Shown here in pieces: positions 1 to 9,475 of a stretch of DNA of 64,000 nucleotides (within the stretch, counting starts at the first letter, position 1; the number at the start of each line of letters is the position of its first letter). The DNA is from Microthyrium microscopicum (Eukaryota; Ascomycota; Dothideomycetes; Microthyriales; Microthyriaceae): positions 138,538 through 202,537 of the forward strand of contig MU004235.1 of the NCBI GenBank assembly GCA_010405405.1, written 5' to 3'. A program made the translations under genes and the position numbers. Under the pieces are notes generated by a model, which did no database searches, was not told the origin of the DNA, and saw only the letters and a list, made by a program, of their open reading frames with translations.

Positions 1-288
1 TCCCAAGGCTTATATTGACAACAAAACTACCTCTGGCGTGGATATGAAAAGGTGGTTCTGCGGAGACTGCGGTAGTCCAGTGATGTCCACCACACCTGCA
101 GCTCCAGGCATGATATGTAAGTTACTGTCATAATGTTACGATATGTTGTTGCATGACTAAACGACATAGATGTTAAAATGGGACTGTTTGATAAGGTGCC
201 TCGTGTTGCGGCCCACTTGTTCACGAAGAGTAAACTATCGTGGGAGCCATCAGTTGAAGGAGCAACGCAGTTCGAAACGTCGCCGTAA
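1..288 (+). CDS. GFA/CENP-V domain protein, 3' end only
   Basis: The reading frame is open at the left edge, so the 5' end is missing. Exon 1-116 encodes a stretch with the zinc-ligand motif FCGDCGSPV. A donor at 117 and an acceptor at 168-169 (exon resumes at 170) join to YVKMGLFDKVPRVAAHLFTK and a stop at 286-288. The FCxxCGSP motif and the terminal 'AHLFTKSKLSWEPSVEGATQF' style tail are typical of glutathione-dependent formaldehyde-activating (GFA) family proteins. These are small zinc-binding, cytosolic proteins of about 130-160 residues in fungi. Most fungal GFA paralogs have no proven substrate, so formaldehyde activation should not be assumed. The intron is 53 nt, which suits a filamentous ascomycete. 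Confidence 0.8.
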
Positions 289-890
289 ATTGTACAAACA
301 TCAGGTCGATAATCCGAGCACTTTCCAGCCCCCCTTACTCGATCTCTCAAACTGATAATCCTGCACCTTGGGCTGAGCAACCTCTGGTAATAATTTTGGC
401 TGTTGCTAGTGACGATTCCAGTAGACTTTTCCATCACATAACTAACATGATCTTTGATATCCAAGAATTATCGATTGTCACCGCAAGCAAAGGTTGTATA
501 GGCTCTTCACATTTATACTTATATTAGTTCTATACTCGGATCGCACACGAGCAATCATACCTCGCGAATTGCATCAGTGGCCGCATTTAAGTTTGTCCGC
601 TCTGCTCCGAATGTTATGTGTACTATAAATATAAACAAGGTCGTCAAACATTGATCAATCCAACATATCTACCAGTATTTCCGGCAAAGTAGTTCTCACC
701 CAAGGCATCAAAAAGCTAAAAGAAAAGTCCACAAGTCCATAGGTCCATAAAATAATCCAGGGTAATGATTATTGGAAACGCCGAATGCTCCGTTGAAATA
801 TGTTGCTATCGGTACAAAAGAATGGGGGAGATCGAGTCTCAGAAGGCAGTGATCAGGTTTTTCATTTTGGACAGCCAGTGAGCGGTTGTC
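289..890. other. Intergenic, convergent 3' flanks
   Basis: This stretch lies between the GFA-gene stop and the stop of the minus-strand RAX1-like gene. Open frames here are short and overlap the known exon in antisense. I see no RNA gene or repeat. Confidence 0.6.
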
Positions 891-2441
891 TTATATGATA
901 TGACCACGTGGTATCGCGGCGAAGATGGCCACAATGATGGCACTGATAAGAACGGCTGCAAGGAGGGCCTGGATGAAGATGGTATCCTGGATTTGGCGCA
1001 GCATTGGCTCTTTGATGTAGGTCTCGCGATCGAAAACTTGGCGTACTACATTGCGCTTCTTGTATTTATTCACCCACGGCTCATCTTCGAAGCTGTTTTT
1101 GGATGGACTTCGCAAGCTGTCGATATCGATGGAGGCGGAACTTAAATTGTATTCACTACCGTGTTTGAGCGTGCCATCCTCTTCTTGCACAGCAAAGAGC
1201 TCCCAAGGCCGAACATGCTGATGATGAAGACCGTGAAGAACCTAATGATGTTAGCTTGGACCTGATAGATTCAGAAACTGGCAACTTACAACACACATGC
1301 CCTTCCAGGCTGCAATGAGCGTGGCAATACCCGGCACTAGCAGCAGAATAGGAAGTACCCGCCAGGCGCGGCCAGCATGACTGATGGTGAGAAGAATTTG
1401 CGTCACAATCCCCGCAAGGATAAGGGAGATTCCAAGACCACGCGCGAAGATAACGCGAGGACGATTACCGTTACAAATGGCCCATCGAATGAAGTTTGGA
1501 TGTGATTGTTGACGGAGTGAGTATTCCACGTTGTTGACTAGCTCCCGAAATGCGGATGGATGGGTAGTGTATTCCAAGGCTCTGAGAGTGGCATGACGTT
1601 CGCGGCCAGAAAAGTTCAGCTCGCGAGGAGCATGTTCTAGAATATATATGGCTAGGATACGGTTGATCTCGTCACGATGCGGCTGAACGGTAACTGAAAT
1701 GTGGTATTAGCTGAGCTTCAAAGAGCCTTTGACCGCTGAACGTACATGGCTTCTTTAGTCCGGCATCTTCAAAGGCGCTCTCAGCAGCGTTCGTATGGTT
1801 GGTCATTATTGAACGCATACCCGTGGTGGGACGAATAGAGCCATCCTGTGACTGTATAGTCTCGCGCTTTTCGCTGTTTGGGGTCTGTGGGATCGCGGCA
1901 AATGGAATAGCCTCGGACCCTTCAGTCTCTTGAAGCTTAGGCTTCTCATCAAAGTCGCTACCCTTGAATAGCTCTTTTTCAGTCTTGCTTTGGTGAGCCG
2001 CCTTGACCGTGGTCCGATATTGTTTGCGTTCTGCCTCTGCCATGTCTGGCGTCCATTCTGGTGCAAGGACTCGTTCGGAGTTTGGTGTAGTCTCCCACCG
2101 CTTTTCATAGTCCTTAAACCAAAGAAAAAACTGCAAGTTTTCTGGCGCGAATTCAACATATTTCAAATAGTTGAGGAACTCGCGCTTAGTGCAGGGCTTG
2201 TGATGTATTAGCAAACCATATGACATATAAAGATATTGCGTGAGCTTACTGGACAAGTTCCTCCACTGATTATACGATCGAAAGATAGAGCGTCCGGTAT
2301 TCCTTTTGCTGTAAGAGGCATAGACTTGAAGGAAGCGCCACTTTCCGACTCGATTATGCTCATGCTAGAATCCATCGAGCCATGGGATTTGTGGGAACGC
2401 GCGACATAACGCGGACGACTGTAGTTGAGCGCAAGAACCAT
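891..2441 (-). CDS. rax1: RAX1-like RGS-domain membrane protein
   Basis: Four exons fit: 2441-2250, 2196-1746, 1693-1290 and 1241-891, giving 465 aa with consistent phases. The N-terminus ends in DRIISGGTCP. An RGS-type domain follows at about residues 65-285 (FLNYLKYVEFAPENLQFFLW, then FTVQPHRDEINRILAIYI). A charged, low-complexity insert lies inside it at about 110-200. Two hydrophobic helices follow at about 290-340, then GLHHQHVRPWELF, and a last membrane helix sits near the C-terminus (about 438-460). This layout (RGS fold plus C-terminal membrane helices) is that of yeast Rax1 and Aspergillus RgsB/Rax1, which act at the plasma membrane in polarity and G-protein-related signalling. The family call rests on architecture and recognised motifs. 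GTPase-accelerating activity is not shown. Confidence 0.82.
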
Positions 2442-3668
2442 TTTGAAAGTGGTTAATAATTGCGATGATTGACCTCCTGGTTCGAACTTTGAGCAGTGTT
2501 ACAAAGATCTCTGAAGCAGCAGAGAAAAGAGCGACTAGGTCAACTGCAGTTGGAAGCTTTGAGGCCTGGAGTTACCTAAACAATAGGTATCCACAACGCA
2601 AAGCCAGTAAGCTTGAACTCCAGTTCAAAGTGTATAGATTGCGAGATGGAAACACAGACTTGCGCTTTGTGTCGGCACTGGAGCGGTAGGCAAGAGAACA
2701 AAACAGTGACTAGGAGTATGTGGGTGGTAGTAAAGTCAAGTTGACAACACGACTCACGAGAGGCTGAGAATAATAAGAGTTTACGCAATGAACGACACGG
2801 ACGATTGAGCGTTTTCTCTTAAACTAGCACCACGCGCTGAGCGCATGGATTGAGCAACATCGTTACTCTTTATGTATCAAAGGGGACGGCTCGCCATGCC
2901 CGACTTGCAGAAGTGCTTTTGCGCCGCCCCAGAAAGCCAGTAGTCGCCCATTTCTCTAAACTTTGACGGTAGAGTGATTGGCGTTGAAAGACAACGAGCC
3001 AACCAGGGATGTAGAAGTGAGTGACGGTCCCCCAGCCGGGCAGATCCAGGTCTGTGCCAGGATTCTCGATCAAGACTCCATTAATCCAGAATCCAGGTGC
3101 AAGTTAAGAGAGGATCGGCACTAGCGCCAAACCTTTACCACAGTATCTAAGCCTTCTCTGGCATCTCTGCGCAAGACACACAGACAAGGCAACGGAGCCT
3201 CGCAGAAAACATGCCTGATTGGGTTGGTCTGCCCCCAGGTCTTGAACGCCACCACCCACGTCTGGAGCTGTCATTCGAGGAAGAGGCTTGATCCGGATTA
3301 ACGGTCAAGAGCATAACTGTGTGGCTGGTCTTTCGCCTTATTGAAGTCTGGGCAACCAAATACGTAAATCAGTCCAGGGACTCAACTTTTTGTTACGGCC
3401 CTGACACAGTCGGCATCTTCCAACCTAATCGTTATATCTCAGGTTGGCGGTTCCGATATCGAGTAGTACTACGGTGGTGTCAGGAGGATAAGGGGCAAAC
3501 TGAACAGCGTACCAGCAGTGGGTACAGCAATGAGTGGAGCTACAAGCAAATGCAGTTTGGGATCCTCCAAGCCAAGCTAGGTGCATTTTCGCTTGCCCCA
3601 ACAAGGATCCAAGATCTCGGGATTTTGTTCTGAGTTTTCGCAGTATTGACGATCATAATTCAGCATTT
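2442..3668. other. Gene-free region upstream of rax1-like gene
   Basis: Contains the presumed promoter of the minus-strand RAX1-like gene just above 2441. The short frames on both strands show no recognisable domain and overlap each other. No RNA gene seen. Confidence 0.55.
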
Positions 3669-3818
3669 TACCGAAAACTTCCATCGAGTTGCACAATGCT
3701 AGCGCGGTTTTCCAGCGAGGTTCTGTCCCTTAGCAATAGTGAGGGTCCCCTAAATCAGAAGCACCCCCTGCAAGAAAAACCACGCTAGCATTGTGCAACT
3801 CGATGGAAGTTTTCGGTA
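3669..3818. mobile_element. MITE-like hairpin with mariner-type ends
   Basis: Two arms, 3669-3704 and 3783-3818, are perfect inverted repeats of 36 nt starting TACCGAAAACTTCC. The match continues for several more bases after one mismatch. The loop is about 78 nt and has no coding capacity. Each end carries TA next to CCGAAAAC, consistent with a 146-bp non-autonomous Tc1/mariner-type element (3671-3816) flanked by a TA target duplication. The near-perfect arms suggest recent insertion, or recent copying of one arm. The superfamily call rests only on the TA and the terminal repeats, because no transposase is present in the window. A one-off foldback sequence is the alternative. Confidence 0.6.
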
Positions 3819-5597
3819 TACAAAAGAAAACCCTGTTCCTGGACCAACCGGGGCACATTCAAGGCCTTCACCCTGTCTCATCGAATACATCTGTTTTTGA
3901 TGTCTTCTAATCCTAGCCACAGTAGCAACATTTATTGGGAGTGAAAGAAAGGGGTTCGTTGTAAATTTTGGAGTAGCGATTGATCCTAGATCAAGCTAGC
4001 CATCTTGGGACGTACTAAAATATTGATGCACTGTTTTGAGACTCGTGAGAGGACAAGCTGTTGCACTACTACGGGTATTGTGAAGCCGATATTCAGCTGT
4101 GCGTTGACTCGTCGAGCCTGGCTATCATTAGAGTCGATGACATTTGGTACTCACCCAAGTCATAAATGGCAACGAATACATTCATACATCTTCTTAACTC
4201 TTTTCAATAGACATGAAAGACATGATATCATTACCGGCGGCTGGCCAGACCTGTCCCTTGGCGGGGCGTATGGGATGATAATAACAATATTGAAAAGTTG
4301 AGGCCGCCGCCATTTGATCTAAGACCTCATTGTTGAATCCATATGTTTGTAGGTACCTACCTCCTACCTTTAGTCATGCTGTCATACATCGATCAAGGAG
4401 GCTGGTTGCACTGTACCTGATATCGCACGAAAGATACAAAAGACAGTATTTGAGATCCAAAAGTGACATAAAAATGGATTCGTAGGGCAGATGGATCGGC
4501 GTGTTCGGGCTTTTAGCCACGCGGTTCTTCGCGTTGCGCTATCCATCATTGTTTCAATTCAGCTTCTTAGTGCCGTCTTCGAATTGCACTAGAACCTTAG
4601 AACCTGACTCTTGAGTCTTAGGTACGGTATGGTCACCGGTTAGTAATTCTTCGCTTTTTGATATAATACTCTACCTCTTCCCTATTGGGGTTAAACAACA
4701 TTGACGTGAGTCTTAATTCCCCACATGCTAAAACATGGGAAATGCATGAATTTGCATACACTTTGAACCATGAGTGATACCACAAATATATACTGATTAT
4801 AAATGTAATAACTGGTAATCTTTGGACTGACGATAGTACTACGTTCTGGGCTTCCTCTCCTACGATCTTTTATAGGAGGCGTGAGCTGTTACCATATCCG
4901 GATCTACCCAACAAATGTCTTCGGGGCCGAACCATAGCTCGACCAATACGTACAGAGAACAACCTTCATAATCATAGATCATACCAACATGTATACACAT
5001 ACCTCCCATGGATAGGTTGAGCGATGTATCCACGACCTTACTGGTAGTATTGCGCCAAGGCTTACAAAAGCAACCTGAGTTCAGGTCGTTACTGTCCTCT
5101 TTTTTCTTGGATGTTATCGCTAAGTTATCCCAACTTCTAACAGCCCGAAAGTTCTCGGGGAATCGACGGGGATCATCTTCTACCATAATGGACAAAGTAT
5201 AGATAGATCGATTATTTAGTTTGAAATGTAACCTTCCATGCATTTTACAGCCTGTTTATTATGCAACAAATATACATTCCTTTTCTGAGAATTTGTTCTG
5301 CCTCAAATGTTTTCTCATGGATGCAAATGTATAATTTTGTGCGACATGTTGTGCAGTCTTGTCCTGAACCTGCACTTCTCTTTCGCACTTCTATACCAGA
5401 ATTGGGCCTATTGTTCCAGCCATTGCATTTGCTTTATTCGATTTCATTGTAGCTTGCATATTTATTCGCAGTGACGGGACTCCGGGAGCTGCCCGAGCGC
5501 ACGTGTAACAAACTCTCAACGTTCGTTGTTCTTTGCTTTTGTTCGGCATGGTTAAGCGAGAGGCGCCGTTGAAAAATAGGTCCCTGGTCCAGAACCA
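3819..5597. other. Gene-free region
   Basis: No supported gene. A minus-strand open frame at 4860-5243 (127 codons) has no recognisable domain, no intron support and ordinary AT-rich content, so I do not call it. Confidence 0.5.
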
Positions 5598-5607
5598 TAA
5601 AAATGAA

Positions 5608-6576
5608 TAAAAGAAGTTTCCACTGACCCCTTACTTAGGCCCCTCCCGCCAGAGGCCCCCCTTTACTATCTACTGGCTTAAGCTTAGACCTGTTACTAAA
5701 TTAAGTAGCGCCGCTACCTAATTTAATGATAGGTCTAAGCTTAAGACGGATTTGCCTAACAAACCTGAGGTAAGGGTTAGTAGCCCTTTAAGACGCGTTT
5801 AAAGCCAAAATATACTAAAAATTAGTGATAGCAACGTTAACGAAGCGCGCGCGCGTACGTGAAGTAGGTATATATAGGGGTAGGGAGCACTAGGGGATAG
5901 GATCTACGTAGGAATAGGCATAGGAATAGGTAGGGGAATAGGCATAAGAATAGGAGCTTAAAAGACGTAATTAAAGGTATTAAAGATTAAAGGTACTAAG
6001 CTACTAAAACACGTCTTCTGGTAAAAGACTAGTGCTAAGCCTTAGCAATCTAATCTAATCAATCTTATTAATAAGAAGGATCAGCTAATCATAGAGAGGC
6101 TTAGCAACGCTTAGCATTTTTACTCCCTTTAGATTAAGACGTGTTTTAGTAGCTTAATATCTTTAATATCTTTAATACCTTTAATTACGTCTTTTAAGCT
6201 CCTATTCCTATACCTATTCCCTTACCTATTTCTATACCTATTCCTATATAGATCCTATTCCTTAGTACTCTCTACTCCTATATATACCTACTTTATATAT
6301 ATATATACGCTTTATTAATATTACTATTACTAATTTTTAGGTTTATTTAGTATCTAAACGTATCTCTTAAGGGCTACTAATACCTTAGGTTTATACTTAA
6401 ATTTCCTTATTTTACTAAAGTATCCTAGCTTTTATACTTAGCTAATTATTAGATTTAGTAGTAGCACTAAGGCACTTTTTGACTTAGTATATGCTAATAG
6501 TAAGAGTGGCGAGGAGGCTTAAGGGGGGCCTCTGGTAGGGGGGGCTTTAGGAAGGGGTCAGTGGAAACTTCTTCTG
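5608..6576. mobile_element. Fold-back DNA transposon (MULE-like), non-autonomous
   Basis: The element is one large imperfect palindrome. Terminal inverted repeats of about 55 nt share AAGTTTCCACTGACCCCTT and later CCAGAGGCCCCCCTT. Arms run from the ends to about 6017 on the left and from about 6136 on the right, with a central loop of about 120 nt. The outermost bases read TAAAAGAAG on the left and, reversed, CAGAAGAAG on the right. Both ends abut the same 10 bp, TAAAAATGAA (5598-5607 and 6577-6586), which looks like a target-site duplication. It has no coding capacity. A duplication of 9-10 bp with long inverted arms is typical of Mutator-like (MULE) fold-back elements, while the CAG end could also suit hAT. 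The right arm is much richer in TA than the left. Confidence 0.75.
5677..5745. repeat. Nested hairpin inside the left arm of the fold-back element
   Basis: CTTAAGCTTAGACCT at 5677 is mirrored by AGGTCTAAGCTTAAG ending at 5745. The two 33-nt half-sites flank a GCC centre and differ at a few bases. I do not see the same hairpin at the matching place in the right arm, so it may be a later insertion or a lost segment. Confidence 0.65.
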
Positions 6577-6586
6577 TAAAAATGAA

Positions 6587-8904
6587 GCATTAGTTGCACT
6601 CAAGCTTTGTGTGCCGGTCTAATGCTATTTCAGGGGTACTCAAATTCACAGCTTTACTGATACGATTGCCTACCTTGGACCGCTCCGTATTGCCAGAGAC
6701 ATTGTGACATCTTACGACTTTGAAATACGCACGAATTGCACAAAAATAATTCGGTCATTCGATATGGACTGTAACTGCATGATGTACCAGGTATCAATGC
6801 GGCGTAAAAATATTCTGCTAGCTGGGACATCAAGCTCCCTATATCAAGGTTCGAAGATTCAACCACATAATTAGGTCAATGAGCACGAATTCTCAAAACA
6901 ACAAGCTTAGATTCATCAGCGTTTATGAAGTACATGCGTGTTTTCTAGATCTGCTAAACTCCTCCTTAACTCAAATACCATGCCAAACGAGACTGAAGGT
7001 TTTGTTTAACCTTTTGCAAGAGTAAAAAGCTCAAGGCTCAAATTTCAAGCTGAAAGCCTATGTTCAAGTTTTATACCGCGAGTTATACCGTGAGTTGTCA
7101 GCACTACATACTCAGCTATAGACTGCTATTTTGAGGCTATTGTTTATTCTGTATATAGTTAACAGTGTGCGCGATCATTGTCGCAGTGCCATCGCTACTT
7201 GATAGCAGAAAAACAGAAATATTATTGCGCAAGACCAGTAGGATATAGTGCACAATGTAAAGACATCGAAGTCTACTCTATTTCATCAGATGGGACTACC
7301 TACACTATCTAGACGAAAGCTCAATTAGTATAGAAGTATAGAATAAGTTTTCGAATTGCTTTCAACCCTGTGCGTAGCAGATGTTAAAATAACATTATGA
7401 TCAATGTGGACATAGCTATCGATGACTATAATTGTGCTTTGACATGGTGGTTATTTGTCGGCTGGTAAAGGGCACAACGAGAAGTCAATATTCCTCTGCG
7501 CAGAAAACTTTAGAGGAGGTGTAGTCTGGGCTTGATCTCTGATTCTTTTGACATCCATTCATCGCATCTCAATGTAGTAATGATGTGGTCAGCCTTGGAG
7601 TCATTTTGGTCGACTTCAAATGGTTCCCAGTACAGTCTGTCACTGCGCGATCTTGTTGACCACAACCGGTATTTTAGAGTTTTGAATATAGTTTCGTTGC
7701 GTTCTTACTATTTCCTATCACAGTGATAGATTTAAGTAAGATATTCTGAGAAAGTGCGACAACATGGTAGGTAGGCAAGTTAAGGCCTGAGCCGGAACAC
7801 TCCATTTTCTGAGATCAATGAAGAAGTATGCTGACATGAAAGCTTTTACCAAACTAACTTGGTGAATGTGATATTAACATGGTCTTGAAAGCTAAAAGAA
7901 GCTAGATAACATATCACAAGCAGACAAAAGACCTCTATCTCCATACGCTGATGCTGCTTTACTATTTCCCTACTACTTGACTCTTTTCGTTCGTGCCTCC
8001 CAGATCTGCACATACTACGGCCTGTATTGCACATCTCCCGAACATAAGCTTATATAGTCGTAAGCTGTTCTTGGAGATGAACTATTTTAGACATATTGAA
8101 GGATGTCGACACGATGCCCTGATTCGAGCAGTTCACCGTTCTGGGATGAGTTCCAGCGCAATTAACTCCAGACGCACAGATGAGCAATCAGAAGGTGAGC
8201 TACCACCGTTGGATTCGGATTTGTGATATGAACTTGAGTCGTATAGTCGATAGGTCAATCGGTGTCGAACGTTCTGTATAAACTCCCTCTCTCCTATGAT
8301 TTAGGTCTTCGACTCATGTTTGATACAAATTTTACGCGTTCATTATTCAACTGTTGTAAACATAATGTAAAGCTTGAAAGCAATCACAATCGTTCCCTTA
8401 GATTCCGACTTGGTAGCAACTCGTCATACGCCTTGCCTACATCACCAAAGGGCAGCGGGTTCCAAAATATGCCGGTAATAAGCATAAGATATTGACATAT
8501 GCAAGATAATGAAAGCAGTGCTACAGAGACAATGGCACCTGCAATCAAAAGATGGGTCTGGGCACTTTCATTGTACGTATGTACATCTCAATCAGAAAGA
8601 TAGGGGGGTTGAAATCAAAGCAGGACTGGGGAGAACTGGTCTGCAGCAAAAGATTTCTGGACCACAAGCAAAACTCTGGAGCAACAGGTAGCTTATGGCT
8701 GCTACTGGTCAAAACAAAACGACCTGTAACAGCGCTCATGCCGCGGTAGACACGACTACAGCCTCGAACATGCTCCCAATCAACTGATTTTCGACCGCTT
8801 AGACTTCCGCTCCTCTACTACCTGATAGAAAGCTCGACAGGCAATATAACGTTTGATTTTGAGCCAGTCATGTTGAGCTTGCGCATCTAGCAACGACGTC
8901 TAAT
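6587..8904. other. Gene-free region
   Basis: About 2.3 kb of AT-rich sequence with only short frames on both strands (each under about 80 codons) and no recognisable domain, RNA gene or clear repeat. Confidence 0.5.
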
Positions 8905-9475
8905 TTACGTTCATCAGACATGGCAAGCAGTAATAAACTGATCCGACCAAGACGCGGCACACGCTTCAAGGGCATATCAGACTTCGGCCCATCACAGCTC
9001 CACACCCTACTTAAAATCGCCAAGATGAAGCCATATGTACACCAATTCGGAGCGCACATATGCCTCACCTTCCCAACCGATCTCGAGCGCAATCAAAACG
9101 AAGGAATCACCGTAACAACCTACTGCTTATAAGGAAACAACGACCACAACTTCGGCGAATGCGGGAGCAAAGCGCCACCCATGCTGAGCAACAAAGTCAT
9201 TATCGCCGCAGCAAGGACTGAACAATGCACGCCCGCTCAGATAGCTCTGCCATGAAATTAGAAGCGCGGCGTTGTGGTGCTTCCCAGAGCAGTCAAAGTA
9301 GAGCATCATCAGAAGAACGTTGCAACTCACGAAAAGTGTAAGTTCAAGGACAATGACATGGCAAAGCTGAAAATCGGTTAAACTTTGAGAGTGAATGTGA
9401 ATCCGCATAAGGTGATGGATCATCAGTACTTGTCGGCATGGATTATCCACGATCAGTTTGAGGAGCTATTTTGAT
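8905..9475 (+). pseudogene. Aldo-keto reductase, decayed remnant
   Basis: Translated pieces follow the C-terminal half of the aldo-keto reductase family in order. TWQA (about 8914) comes first. After a frame change near 8930 come TRFKGISDFGPSQLHTLLKI, then NEGITVTTYCL, TPAQIAL, RGVVVLPRAVKVEH and FKDNDMAKL. These match the usual 'GISNFxPxQLxxLL', 'GIxVTAYxPL', 'TPAQVALRW', 'RGVVVxPKSxKxEH' and 'SxEDMxxL' blocks of an NADPH-dependent reductase. In-frame stops lie at 9130-9132 (TAA), 9253-9255 (TGA) and 9259-9261 (TAG), and another near 9380. The N-terminal half with the catalytic Asp/Tyr/Lys is not visible upstream. The gene is therefore truncated and broken. Its position next to transposon-derived repeats fits decay in a gene-poor tract. 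Confidence 0.8.

Noticed and set aside
4860-5243. Minus-strand open frame of 127 codons
   Set aside because: No recognised domain, no splice support, located in an AT-rich gene-poor tract. Length is within chance for such sequence.
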